33,584 bases of DNA from Firmicutes bacterium UBA4795 (GCA_002402825.1 DHGP01000040.1:1-33584), one strand, 5' to 3'; shown: positions 15,401 to 22,913, counted from the first letter of the stretch. The notes: generated from the sequence alone by a model not told the origin. Made by a program: numbers and translations.

Positions 15401-16051
15401 CTCAACCCGCTGGGTATCCTGGTTAAAGTAGCGAATTTGTTCCACCTGGTTATCTAAAAATTCAATCCTTACCGGCCGGTTAAGGGTAGCGGGGAAAACA
15501 TCCAATATTCCACCTCCCCGGGTACAAAACTGGCCGTGACCCTCAACCAGGTCGGCCCATACATAACCAGAGCTCAGCAAGCGCTGCTTTATAATAACGG
15601 GCTCTACTTGCTTTTCAACCGAAACTTTAATTGTTGCTTTACGTATAATTTCTGGAGGCACTAACGCACGTAAAAGAGCCTGGGCCGGGGCAACCACTAT
15701 TACCGGCTTATCCTGAACTAACATCTCCAGCACCTTAAGCCGCTGGGTTATAATTTCGCGCCCCTGGGCCAAAACAGGTAAGGGCAACAAAGGCAAAATA
15801 GGATATTCATAAACAGGCACTCCTGGCCGTAAAGAATTTAAATCGTTAACAAAAATCCTTGCTTCGTCTTCACCTGGTACAATTACTAATACTGAGCCCT
15901 GGATATCAGATATTAATCCCGCCACTACAATATAACGCAATGAATCCGAAAGACCATAAACAAACTGGGCCTTAAGGTGTTGTTTTAGACCCTGATTCAA
16001 TTTATTAAATTCTGGTGTTTCTTTTAAAAAAGAAATTATGGGATGAATCAT
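12443..16051 (-). CDS. mfd: transcription-repair coupling factor Mfd
   Basis: 1202 residues, slightly longer than usual (about 1150-1180). The order is UvrB-homology region with GHGQFCTRGGGILDVFPA, RNA-polymerase-interacting domain GDYVVHYNHGIGRYRGI, then the RecG-like motor: Walker A GDVGYGKTEVALRA (about 675), DEEQRFGVAHKEML (about 779), LCTTIIENGLDMPNVNTLIV, QLRGRVGRS, and the C-terminal D7 domain. Mfd displaces RNA polymerase stalled at lesions and recruits UvrA. In the linker before the RNAP-interacting domain three palindromic repeats are translated in frame as RGVKFNTP (about 455), RGVKFNAP (about 503) and RGVEFNAP (about 519), explaining the extra length. Motor motifs are intact, so the protein should be active. 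pth/spoVC, often its upstream neighbour, is absent. Confidence 0.95.
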   Translation of the reverse strand: MIHPIISFLKETPEFNKLNQGLKQHLKAQFVYGLSDSLRYIVVAGLISDIQGSVLVIVPGEDEARIFVNDLNSLRPGVPVYEYPILPLLPLPVLAQGREIITQRLKVLEMLVQDKPVIVVAPAQALLRALVPPEIIRKATIKVSVEKQVEPVIIKQRLLSSGYVWADLVEGHGQFCTRGGGILDVFPATLNRPVRIEFLDNQVEQIRYFNQDTQRVEEKINEVQIFPASELVIEPEGWETAQKTFVREYEQQLKKELKNSNQKTKSQNLKAYGENTLAQISLKGSTSKWEQYLPYFYPQVFTLFDYLPKDGLVMVDNFWRVKEAVKTKEKENEETFMALINQGRILPGQLKGYVSWSNIHQEIKNHHTVYFSVIYRPPEGIALQSAVAFASKSPPKFKGHLKYFKTQVKKWLDENYTLILLVSEIERGRYLQELLAEAKINAELVTYPPLNFWPGRGVKFNTPTIGVGYLSGGFILTSGRLIVVTETEIFGGWRKARPKMTNRGVKFNAPATRRQEGSSRGVEFNAPAKGDYVVHYNHGIGRYRGIVTLTVAGIQKDYLQVDYAGEDKLYVPTDQIKLIQKYLGAENTTPPRLSRLGGSEWARAKGRVKEAVRELAQELIDLYATRQSITGYAYGLDTVWQKEFEDRFPFEETPDQLKAIVEVKADMEKKRPMDRLLCGDVGYGKTEVALRASFKAVQENKQVAVLVPTTILAQQHYYTFKERFNGYPVNIEMLSRFRSLREQKRIIKELRQGRIDIIIGTHRLIQEDVSFKNLGLAVIDEEQRFGVAHKEMLKQLKKEVDVLTLTATPIPRTLQMSLTGVRDTSLLETPPENRFPVQTYVLEEDPLLIREAIKKEINRGGQVFFVHNRIMELDNIAQWLAALVPEARLAIAHGQLKEEELEQVMLDFLAGKYDILLCTTIIENGLDMPNVNTLIVRDADCLGLAQLYQLRGRVGRSDRLAYAYFTFRKNQVIGEAAEKRLAAIQEFTAFGSGYKIALRDLEIRGAGNLLGPEQHGHIMTVGFELYCQLLEEAVREARGEVVLPKVETVIDLPIEAHIPESFIPEASQKISLYQRLAFANDEKEVQSLAEEVEERFGKLPLVVKNLFLVARLRILASGLGIKTITYQVGYYRLQFCHQHFLRGEVLVALSRDYQNQLKFNNLNEGFEMRLKVKKPLDSPDNCLTELKEFIYRLSYWDQKLRT
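14470..14496. repeat. palindromic repeat inside mfd, copy 1
   Basis: AGGGGCGTTAAATTCAACGC continuing CCCTAC: the interspersed palindrome with one change in the core. It is read on the minus strand as RGVEFNAP, just before GDYVVHYNHG of Mfd, without breaking the frame. Confidence 0.85.
14521..14547. repeat. palindromic repeat inside mfd, copy 2
   Basis: A perfect inner palindrome GGGCGTTAAATTTAACGCCC within CAGGGG...CCCCTA. It is read on the minus strand as NRGVKFNAPA in the same frame as the other two copies, 25 bases from copy 1; the two copies bracket the residues TRRQEGS. Confidence 0.85.
14661..14688. repeat. palindromic repeat inside mfd, copy 3
   Basis: GTAGGGGTGTTAAATTTAAC followed by GCCCCTAC: a 28-bp inverted repeat with one mismatch. 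It is read as GRGVKFNTPT on the minus strand, in the linker before YLSGGFILTSGRL of Mfd. Confidence 0.85.
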
Positions 16052-16072
16052 TTTTTTAATTTTATAATTTAT

Positions 16073-16106
16073 TTTGTAGGGGCGTTAAATTTAACGCCCC
16101 TACAAA
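16073..16106. repeat. 34-bp perfect palindrome upstream of mfd (family type copy)
   Basis: TTTGTAGG and CCTACAAA flank the core GGGCGTTAAATTTAACGCCC, giving a perfect 34-bp inverted repeat 22 bp from the mfd start codon. The same family occurs at 9284, 14470, 14521, 14661, 21310 and 22782. Its regular bordering sequence TAGGGGCG...CGCCCCTA resembles palindromes dispersed in many bacterial genomes. Confidence 0.9.
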
Positions 16107-16212
16107 TAGAATTTTACCGCGTAAAGCTAATAATATCAAGTCATTCCAAATATAGGGCAAGGGTTTCGTAGTTATGGAATTGGTATTTGATTTTACCTTG
16201 ACACGGGCAATA

Positions 16213-16242
16213 TTGACAATCTTTTAAGCCGTGTAATAAAAT
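16213..16242 (+). promoter_or_regulatory. sigma-A-type promoter of larB
   Basis: TTGACA (16213-16218), an 18-bp spacer and TAAAAT (16237-16242), 30 bp ahead of the larB ATG. A second TTGACA at 16199-16204 has no equally good -10. No operator-like repeat is obvious. Confidence 0.55.
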
Positions 16243-16272
16243 CAAGGCAAATGATTTTGGGGTTATAAATTT

Positions 16273-17025
16273 ATGGTGTCTGATAATTTAAAAACTATTC
16301 TTTTGCGTCTGGTACAAAAAGAAATTACCCTGGATCAGGCAGCGGCCTACCTCAATGTTTTACCCTATCAGGACCTTGGTTACGCCAAAATAGACCATCA
16401 CCGTAACCTACGGCAAGGTTTTCCAGAAGTTATATTTTGCCAGGGAAAAACTGTTTCCCAGGTAACCGCTATTTTTCTAGAATTAACTACCGTTAACCGT
16501 ACTGTACTGGCCACGCGGTCAAATAGAAAAATGTACCTGGCCGTAAAGAAACATTGTCCAGAAGTTGTTTTTTTTGACACCGCCCGCTGTTTGGTCTATG
16601 GGATACCTCAAGCCCCAATTTTTAAAGGGGAAGTGCTGATAATTAGTGCTGGTACGGCAGATGAAAGAGTAGCTGAAGAAGCAGCTGTTTGCGCTCAAGC
16701 TATGGGTAATCCGGTAAAAAAGTTATTTGATGTAGGGGTAGCTGGCCTGCATCGTTTAATTGATCATTACGATTTAATCCACCAGGCTAAAATAATTATT
16801 GTCGTGGCCGGCATGGAAGGTGCTTTACCCAGCGTAGTTGGCGGTTTAACCAATCGTCCGGTTATTGCCGTTCCAACTAGTATTGGTTACGGCGCTAATT
16901 TTGGGGGGTTGGCCCCCCTTTTAACCATGCTTAACAGTTGCGCTATGGGCATTGGTGTAGTAAATATCGATAATGGTTTTGGTGCGGCTGCCATGGCTAC
17001 TGCTATAAACCGTTTAATTGAATAA
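16273..17025 (+). CDS. larB: nickel-pincer cofactor biosynthesis protein LarB
   Basis: 250 residues. The C-terminal half is PurE-like: LIISAGTADERVAEEAAVCA, VAGMEGALPSVVGGLTNRPV and IAVPTSIGYGANFGGLAPLL, ending VVNIDNGFGAAAMATAINRL. In lactate racemase maturation, LarB carboxylates nicotinic acid adenine dinucleotide at C5 and releases AMP; LarE then adds sulfur and LarC inserts nickel. The conserved N-terminal segment DLGYAKIDHHRNLRQGFPEV is present. The start is ATG 16273, with no strong Shine-Dalgarno sequence. larC follows after a miniature element; larE and larA are not in the window. Confidence 0.92.
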   Translation: MVSDNLKTILLRLVQKEITLDQAAAYLNVLPYQDLGYAKIDHHRNLRQGFPEVIFCQGKTVSQVTAIFLELTTVNRTVLATRSNRKMYLAVKKHCPEVVFFDTARCLVYGIPQAPIFKGEVLIISAGTADERVAEEAAVCAQAMGNPVKKLFDVGVAGLHRLIDHYDLIHQAKIIIVVAGMEGALPSVVGGLTNRPVIAVPTSIGYGANFGGLAPLLTMLNSCAMGIGVVNIDNGFGAAAMATAINRLIE

Positions 17026-17030
17026 AAATT

Positions 17031-17147
17031 GCAACTATTCAGGTAGGCACAGAGGAACAAAGGGAAATGAAAACATATAAAGATCTGCAAGTCTGGCAAA
17101 AAACTTTGTGCCTCTGTGCCTTTGCCCTTATGAACCTGAGTAGTTAC
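17031..17147. mobile_element. 117-bp miniature element (GTAACTA-TCAGG family, copy 2) with gene fossil
   Basis: The ends are CAACTATTCAGG (from 17032) and CCTGAGTAGTTAC (17135-17147). Between them lie GGCACAGAGG and CCTCTGTGCC in opposite orientation and, centrally, AAAGGGAA followed by an ATG at 17068 reading MKTYKDLQVWQKT. That string matches the start of the four-helix-bundle protein family found in 23S rRNA intervening sequences. Copy 1 (7718-7806, inverted) has the same Shine-Dalgarno and ATGAAAA but lacks the following 28 bases. Both look like internally deleted relics of one larger element. Confidence 0.75.
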
Positions 17148-17181
17148 TAAAAATTTAAGGTGTGAAAGGGCCTATAAAAAC

Positions 17182-18381
17182 ATGAATGTTCTTTATCTGG
17201 ATTGTTTCAGCGGCATAAGCGGGGATATGGTCTTAGGCGCCTTAATTGACGCGGGGGCAAACCAGGAAGCTTTCTTTAATGCTTTAAAATCATTATCTTT
17301 ACCTGAAAGTTATTATTTAATACTGAAAGAAGAAAAACGTCAGGGTTGGCGGGGTCTTAAGGCAACTGTCCAAGTAGAAAATCCCACTTTTTTATTCCGC
17401 TCGCTTAAAGATATCCGTTTACTAATCACCTCTAGTCACTTACCATCAGAAGTACAACAAACAGCTCTGGCTATTTTTACCCGTTTGGCTGCTGCTGAAG
17501 GAAAGGTTCACGGAACATCACTGGAGGAAGTTCATTTTCACGAAGTAGGCGCAGTGGATGCCATAATTGAGATTGTTGGCACGGCCATTCTTTTGGCTGA
17601 ATTTAAAATTCAAAAAATATATTGCTCTCCGCTGCCCTTATTTTCTGGAACTACTCATTGTCAGCACGGCTTAATTCCCCTCCCCGCCCCGGCCACGGCA
17701 GAATTAATAAAAGGGGTCCCTACGCGGGCCGCCGGTATTACCGGTGAGCTTGTCACTCCAACCGGCGCATCTATTGCCACAACTTTAGCCGCTGAATTTG
17801 GTCCTTTGCCGGCCTTAAACATAACTCATATTGGTTACGGTTTAGGAAGTCAGGATTTCCCGCAGCCTAATTTTTTGCGGGTTTTTATTGGTCAGGAAGA
17901 AAATAACAAGACAACGAAATGGGAAGATATTTTAGTCCTGGAAACAAATATTGACGACATGTCTCCTGAAATTTTACCGGCGGTGGTTAGTAAGTTATTA
18001 GCCGCGGGAGCGCAGGATGTCTTTTTAACCCCTTTAATCATGAAGAAGGGTCGCCCTGGTTACCAGCTTACCGTCTTATGTTATCCTCAGGTTAAAGAAA
18101 GGATAACGACGCTTATTTTAAAGGAAACCAGCACCCTAGGCGTAAGAATGCGCCCGGAAAAACGTCAGGTTCTCCCTAGAGAATTTAAAACCATTTTAAC
18201 GCCTTACGGCCCAGTAGAAGTAAAAATAGCTTATCTAGCAAACGGGGAAGTTAAATTAAAACCAGAGTTTGATTCTTGTTACGAGTGCGCTTTAAAAAGC
18301 AACCATTCTATCCAGGAGGTTTACCAGGCTGCGCAAAACATAGCCCAGGTAATTTTAACCAAAAAGAATAAAAAAAGCTAA
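17182..18381 (+). CDS. larC: nickel insertion protein LarC
   Basis: 399 residues, a single uninterrupted frame (in Lactobacillus plantarum larC is split and joined by frameshifting). Signature parts: LYLDCFSGISGDMVLGALID at the N-terminus, HFHEVGAVDAIIEIVGTAIL, GELVTPTGASIATTLA, the metal-region TNIDDMSPEILPAVVSKLLA and TPLIMKKGRPGYQLTVLC. LarC is a CTP-dependent cyclometallase that inserts nickel into the pincer. It lies 156 bp after larB, the gap being mostly a miniature element. It ends at a strong bidirectional terminator. Confidence 0.92.
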   Translation: MNVLYLDCFSGISGDMVLGALIDAGANQEAFFNALKSLSLPESYYLILKEEKRQGWRGLKATVQVENPTFLFRSLKDIRLLITSSHLPSEVQQTALAIFTRLAAAEGKVHGTSLEEVHFHEVGAVDAIIEIVGTAILLAEFKIQKIYCSPLPLFSGTTHCQHGLIPLPAPATAELIKGVPTRAAGITGELVTPTGASIATTLAAEFGPLPALNITHIGYGLGSQDFPQPNFLRVFIGQEENNKTTKWEDILVLETNIDDMSPEILPAVVSKLLAAGAQDVFLTPLIMKKGRPGYQLTVLCYPQVKERITTLILKETSTLGVRMRPEKRQVLPREFKTILTPYGPVEVKIAYLANGEVKLKPEFDSCYECALKSNHSIQEVYQAAQNIAQVILTKKNKKS

Positions 18382-18389
18382 ACCTAAGA

Positions 18390-18442
18390 AAAAAGCCGGG
18401 TTCATTCCTTTTTTTTAAAAAGAAAATCACCCGGCTTTTTTT
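18390..18442. terminator. bidirectional intrinsic terminator between larC and the DUF1540 gene
   Basis: GCCGGGT (18395-18401) pairs with ACCCGGC (18429-18435), preceded by an A-run and followed by seven T. It serves larC on the plus strand and the convergent DUF1540 gene on the minus strand. Confidence 0.85.
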
Positions 18443-18451
18443 CGACCAGGA

Positions 18452-18601
18452 TTAACTTTTTAACTTAAATGTTTCACATTTTGTTTGGGGTGAATTACTG
18501 GCTTTACTTACCCCGTTACGATCAACCTGAATCATGGGAGCATTACACACTACCCGTTCGTTGTAGTGACATTCAGTAACATTACACTTAATATCAGGCA
18601 T
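18452..18601 (-). CDS. DUF1540 small Cys-rich protein
   Basis: 49 residues with the spaced cysteines of DUF1540: IKCNVTECHYNERVVCNAPM, then IQVDRNG and TKCETFK, i.e. four Cys likely binding one metal. Such proteins are common in spore-forming Clostridia, but their role is unknown. A strong GGGAGGTGAT lies just before the ATG at 18601. It sits between larC and rsmG and has its own terminator. Confidence 0.8.
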   Translation of the reverse strand: MPDIKCNVTECHYNERVVCNAPMIQVDRNGVSKASNSPQTKCETFKLKS

Positions 18602-18652
18602 ATTATCACCTCCCAAGCATATTTTTCCCGTTAAATGAAAATTTATGTATCT

Positions 18653-19378
18653 TTATAACGGTCTTTTTTTTGGAATGCCCGGTCTTCTAGGGTATCGGGA
18701 AGAAATAATATCCATTTTTTGAATGACAACTAAACGTCGCTCGGCATTTAAAAAAGGTAAACGAACAGCCGCCACTTGCCTTAACTCGCCGCATAAAAAT
18801 TGCATGGCCCGGTTGGCCTCCTCTAACTCTTGGTCAACGGCCGGTCCCTTCCAGGCAATAAAGAAGCCACCTTTTTTTAACAAAGGCAAGCTATATTCTA
18901 GAATAACAGAAAGTTTGGCTACTGCTCTTACCAATACATAATCAAATTTATCCCGGTAACAATTATCCTGGCCTATTTCCTCAGCGCGGCGGTTAATTAC
19001 CTGTACTTCCCCCATACTTAATTGCTTTATTACTTCCTGTAAAAAAGAAACTTTTTTTCTTTTGACTTCAAGTAAAGTAAGCTTGATTTCTGGCTGCACA
19101 ATTTTTAAGGGCAAACCAGGAAAACCTGCTCCCGTTCCTAAATCAATAACGGTTTGATTTTTTAAAGAGTAAGGGAAAACGGTAAGACAGGTTAAAGAGT
19201 CGAGAAAATGCTTACAGGCTATTTCTTTAGTAGTTAAAATAGCGGTTAAATTTAATTTTTCCTGTTCTAAAAGCAGTAACTGAGCGTAAAGGTTAAACTT
19301 TTCTACTTGTTTCTTGCTTAATGACAAGCCCATCTTTAAGGTCCCTTCCGCCAGCCAGTACGCCATTTCTTCCCTCAT
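18653..19378 (-). CDS. rsmG: 16S rRNA m7G527 methyltransferase RsmG (GidB)
   Basis: 241 residues. The SAM-binding motif is TVIDLGTGAGFPGLPLKIV, followed by LTLLEVKRKKVSFLQEV and the conserved YVLVRAVAKLSVILEYSLPL. RsmG methylates G527 of 16S rRNA in the decoding centre; loss gives low-level streptomycin resistance. It starts with ATG 19378, next to the mnmG stop, giving the usual mnmE-mnmG-rsmG order. The tail SSRYPRRPGIPKKRPL is the typical end. Confidence 0.95.
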   Translation of the reverse strand: MREEMAYWLAEGTLKMGLSLSKKQVEKFNLYAQLLLLEQEKLNLTAILTTKEIACKHFLDSLTCLTVFPYSLKNQTVIDLGTGAGFPGLPLKIVQPEIKLTLLEVKRKKVSFLQEVIKQLSMGEVQVINRRAEEIGQDNCYRDKFDYVLVRAVAKLSVILEYSLPLLKKGGFFIAWKGPAVDQELEEANRAMQFLCGELRQVAAVRLPFLNAERRLVVIQKMDIISSRYPRRPGIPKKRPL

Positions 19379-21295
19379 TTAAGCGCCAACCTTTTTGGTT
19401 ACGGTTTCTTTATCTAAAGATTTCCGGTTAAACTGCTCTAAAGAAACTAAAAGTATCGCTATATCCGCCGGACTTACGCCAGAAATACGCCCGGCCTGTC
19501 CTATGGAGCGCGGTTTTATTTCCGCCAATTTTTCTTTTGCTTCAGCGGAAAGATTTTTTACCCCTTGATAATTAAACTCATCTGGAATTAAGCGGTTTTC
19601 TAACTTTTCCTGCCGGGCCACCTGCGCTTTTTGCTTTTCAATGTATCCTTGATATTTAATCTCAATAGCCGCTTCCTCTTCTACTTCAGGAGGCAAAACA
19701 AAGGATGAATTAAAAATTTGTTTTAAGTGATGATATTTAATTTCAGGCCTTTTCAAAAGCGCCGCCATAGAAACATTTTGTTGTAATTCAGCGCTGCCTG
19801 CGTCCCTTAAAATGGCGTTTACTCTTGCGTTAACCGGGACAAAGGTTTTATGTAAGCGCGCTATTTCTTGCGCTATAAGCTCCTTTTTTTGGACAAAAGC
19901 AGCGTATTTTTCCGGCGAAATCAGTCCTACCCGGTAGCCTTTTTCGGTTAATCTCAAGTCCGCGTTATCCTGTCTTAAAAGTAAACGGTATTCTGCCCGG
20001 GAGGTCATCATGCGATATGGTTCATTTGTGCCCTTAGTTACCAGGTCATCAATTAAAACGCCAATGTACGCCTCAGTCCGGGAAAGAATTAAAGGCTCTT
20101 TGTTTTTAAGCCAAAGAGCTGCGTTTATTCCGGCGATAATACCTTGGGCCGCAGCTTCTTCATAGCCTGAAGTACCGTTAATTTGACCGGCGCTAAAAAG
20201 TCCTTTAATTTCTTTGTGCTCCAAAGAGCTTTTTAGTTGGACCGGAACTAAGTAATCATATTCAATCGCGTAACCAGGCCTTACCATCTCTACTTTTTCT
20301 AAACCAGGAACTGTACGAAGCATGGCCAATTGAACATCTTCAGGCAAGCTGGTACTCATTCCCTGTACGTACATTTCATTAGTGTTTATTCCTTCCGGTT
20401 CAATAAAAATTTGGTGGGCTGGTTTATCCGCAAAACGCACCACTTTACTTTCTATCGAGGGACAATAACGCGGCCCTATCCCTTGAATAACGCCACTAAA
20501 AAGAGGAGAACGGTGTAGATTCTCTTTTATTACCTCATGGGTGTTTTTATTAGTATAGGTTAACCAACAAGGCAACTGTTCCCGACTTTTTACCTTAGAA
20601 AAATAAGAGAAATTCTGGAGTTTTTCATCCCCAGGTTGTATTTTCATTTTTGAAAAATCAATACTGCGCTTATCAATCCGGGGTGGAGTCCCTGTTTTAA
20701 ACCGCCCTACGGCTAACCCTAAGGAGCGCAAACAATCCGCTAAATTAACCGCTGGAAATTGACCGGCCGGCCCCCCCGGATAGACCAGGTCACCAATGAT
20801 AATTCGTCCTTTCAGGTACGTTCCGGTCGTTAAAATAACCACCGGGGCCATAAACTTTGCCCCGGTATGACCTACCACTCCCTCCACCCGATTACCATGA
20901 ACAAGCAACCGTTCTACTAACACTTGTTTAATATCTAATCCGGGTTGGTTCTCTATGCTTTGTTTCATGTAAATATGGTATCTTTTTTTATCCGTTTGAG
21001 CCCGTAAAGCATGCACGGCTGGTCCTTTAGCGGTATTTAACATGCGTACCTGGATGGCCGCTTTATCTGTATTTAAACCAATTTCTCCCCCTAAGGCATC
21101 AACTTCCCGCACCAACTGGCTTTTTGCCGGCCCCCCTACAGCTGGATTACAAGGCATTAAAGCCACATTATCTAAGTTTAAGGAAACAATTAAAGTGCGA
21201 TAACCAAGGCGGGCGGTAGCTAAAGCTGCTTCACAACCCGCATGACCAGCCCCTACCACAATAACATCGTATTTTCCGGCTAAATATTCCATCAT
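19379..21295 (-). CDS. mnmG: tRNA uridine-34 carboxymethylaminomethyl synthesis enzyme MnmG (GidA)
   Basis: 638 residues, normal length. The FAD dinucleotide-binding motif is VIVVGAGHAGCEAALATARL; other diagnostic parts are NPAVGGPAKSQLVREVDALG, GRFKTGTPPRIDKRSIDFS and GQINGTSGYEEAAAQGI. With MnmE it builds the cmnm5 group on the wobble uridine of several tRNAs, using FAD, NADH and methylene-tetrahydrofolate. The C-terminal helical domain that binds MnmE and tRNA is present (ARQEKLENRLIPDEFNY). A palindromic repeat lies just upstream. Confidence 0.97.
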   Translation of the reverse strand: MMEYLAGKYDVIVVGAGHAGCEAALATARLGYRTLIVSLNLDNVALMPCNPAVGGPAKSQLVREVDALGGEIGLNTDKAAIQVRMLNTAKGPAVHALRAQTDKKRYHIYMKQSIENQPGLDIKQVLVERLLVHGNRVEGVVGHTGAKFMAPVVILTTGTYLKGRIIIGDLVYPGGPAGQFPAVNLADCLRSLGLAVGRFKTGTPPRIDKRSIDFSKMKIQPGDEKLQNFSYFSKVKSREQLPCWLTYTNKNTHEVIKENLHRSPLFSGVIQGIGPRYCPSIESKVVRFADKPAHQIFIEPEGINTNEMYVQGMSTSLPEDVQLAMLRTVPGLEKVEMVRPGYAIEYDYLVPVQLKSSLEHKEIKGLFSAGQINGTSGYEEAAAQGIIAGINAALWLKNKEPLILSRTEAYIGVLIDDLVTKGTNEPYRMMTSRAEYRLLLRQDNADLRLTEKGYRVGLISPEKYAAFVQKKELIAQEIARLHKTFVPVNARVNAILRDAGSAELQQNVSMAALLKRPEIKYHHLKQIFNSSFVLPPEVEEEAAIEIKYQGYIEKQKAQVARQEKLENRLIPDEFNYQGVKNLSAEAKEKLAEIKPRSIGQAGRISGVSPADIAILLVSLEQFNRKSLDKETVTKKVGA

Positions 21296-21309
21296 CTATC
21301 ACCTCGTTA

Positions 21310-21337
21310 CAAGAGGCGTTAAATTTAACGCCTCTAC
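21310..21337. repeat. TTAAATTTAA-core palindrome upstream of mnmG
   Basis: AGAGGCGTTAAATTTAACGC followed by CTCT: a perfect 24-bp inverted repeat (21312-21335) 16 bp before the mnmG start, between mnmG and mnmE. It has compensating changes (AGAGG/CCTCT) compared with the family type at 16073, so pairing has been kept. Confidence 0.85.
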
Positions 21338-21372
21338 TTTTTTACCTACCCGGGCAAGCGTTCTGACTTTGC

Positions 21373-22764
21373 TTATTTACCCACGCAAAAGTCAGCAAAA
21401 ATACGGTTGATAATATCTTCACTTACCGCGGTACCGGTAATCTCACCTAACGCCTCCCAGGCATTCTTTAAATCAATGGCCAACAAGTCCTCCGTAACGT
21501 TTTTTTCTAGCCCGGTTAAACTATCTTCTAAAAACTGCCTGGCGCGTATTAAAGCATTTTTATGTCGCACATTACTTACCCACAAAGGGACAGTCATTTT
21601 TACCTGTCCATTTAATACTATTTCTGTAATTTTATCTTTAAGCTCCCTAAGACCAACCTTATTTTTAACAGATAATTTCATAATTGGTTTATCTTTAATC
21701 TTTTCCTTTAACCGGGAAACCAATAAATCACCCGGCACCAGGTCTATTTTGTTAACCAAAATAATTCCTTTTTTATCCTTTAATAAATCAAATATTTCTT
21801 GAAGATTAACCTCTGAACCTGTGTCAGACGCAAGCATAAATAAAATCAAGTCCGCTTGTTGAATTAAATCGTGAGTTCTTGCTATTCCTTCCTCCTCGAC
21901 AATATTTTCGGGTGCTCTTAGACCAGCAGTGTCTACTAATCTCACCGGAATACCGTTTATATTTACACTTTCCTCAATCACATCGCGGGTAGTCCCTGGT
22001 AAATCGGTAACAATAGCCCTTTTTTCCTGGAGCAAAACGTTTAAAAGAGAGGATTTACCAACGTTCGGACAACCAACAATAACGACCTTCATGCCTTCCC
22101 GGTATATTTTGCCGTAGTCTGCGGTAGCAATTAAATCATTTACTTTATTCAGTATTTCCTGAACTAACTCTATCGCCTCAACAGGTGAAAAATTAGCTAA
22201 ATTTTCTTCAGGGAAATCAATATTTACTTCAATTAAAGCCAACAACCCCAGTAAACGGTCCATTAATTGGTTAATGATACGGGCTAATTCTCCCTTTAAG
22301 TGACTGGCCGCTAACTTTAAGCTTTCCTCTGTTTTAGCCCTGATTACATCCAGTACCGCTTCAGCCTGCGTCAGGTCAAGACGTCCGTTTAAAAAAGCCC
22401 TTTTAGTAAATTCTCCTGGTTCAGCTAAACGGGCCCCTTGCCTTAAAACCAGTTCTAAGGTTTTTTTAACCGGTAATACCCCACCGTGACAGTTAAATTC
22501 AACCACATCTTCTCCGGTATAACTATGCGGGGAGCGCATTACCCCTATTAAAACTTGATCAATTAATATACCTGTTTCTGGTTCCACTACATAACCGTAA
22601 TAAAGTTTATGTGATTCATTTTCTTTATACCAGGATGTACCTTTTTTTGCTTGTTTAAAAACACGTGACGCAATCTTAAAGGCCTCTTGACCACTAACCC
22701 GAACAATTCCTATTCCACTTTCTCCTATCGGAGTAGCAATAGCGGCAATGGTGTCAGTTAACAT
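21373..22764 (-). CDS. mnmE: tRNA modification GTPase MnmE (TrmE)
   Basis: 463 residues. An N-terminal tetrahydrofolate-binding domain (DTIAAIATPIGESGIGIVRV) is followed by a helical region and an inserted G domain with G1 VGCPNVGKSSLLNVLL, G2-G3 PGTTRDVIEE and VDTAGLR, and G4 NKID. It ends in FCVGK, the C-x-G-K terminus with the catalytic Cys. It dimerises through G domains in a potassium-dependent manner and acts with MnmG. The start is ATG 22764. Confidence 0.97.
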   Translation of the reverse strand: MLTDTIAAIATPIGESGIGIVRVSGQEAFKIASRVFKQAKKGTSWYKENESHKLYYGYVVEPETGILIDQVLIGVMRSPHSYTGEDVVEFNCHGGVLPVKKTLELVLRQGARLAEPGEFTKRAFLNGRLDLTQAEAVLDVIRAKTEESLKLAASHLKGELARIINQLMDRLLGLLALIEVNIDFPEENLANFSPVEAIELVQEILNKVNDLIATADYGKIYREGMKVVIVGCPNVGKSSLLNVLLQEKRAIVTDLPGTTRDVIEESVNINGIPVRLVDTAGLRAPENIVEEEGIARTHDLIQQADLILFMLASDTGSEVNLQEIFDLLKDKKGIILVNKIDLVPGDLLVSRLKEKIKDKPIMKLSVKNKVGLRELKDKITEIVLNGQVKMTVPLWVSNVRHKNALIRARQFLEDSLTGLEKNVTEDLLAIDLKNAWEALGEITGTAVSEDIINRIFADFCVGK

Positions 22765-22781
22765 TATTTACTCACCTCTTA

Positions 22782-22806
22782 TAGGGTTGTTAAATTTAAC
22801 ACCCTA
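22782..22806. repeat. TTAAATTTAA-core palindrome upstream of mnmE
   Basis: TAGGGTTGTTAAATTTAACA then CCCTA: a 25-bp diverged copy of the family, 17 bp before the mnmE ATG. The flanks read TAGGGT/ACCCTA instead of TAGGGGC. Confidence 0.75.
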
Positions 22807-22818
22807 CAATAAAAAAAG

Positions 22819-22866
22819 TACCCCTCTTGTCCCCTCTTTACCAAGAGGGGAACTAAAGGGGGGATA
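22819..22866. repeat. CCCCTCTT hairpin repeat
   Basis: CCCCTCTT (22831-22838), loop TACC, AAGAGGGG (22843-22850), with a further CCCCTCTTG copy before it and AAAGGGGGG after it. It resembles another class of dispersed hairpin found in clostridial and other genomes. No terminator T-run follows on the plus strand. Confidence 0.55.
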
Positions 22867-22913
22867 TAAATTCTTTTCCCCACTAACATTATATCATATC
22901 GTATCGTATCATA

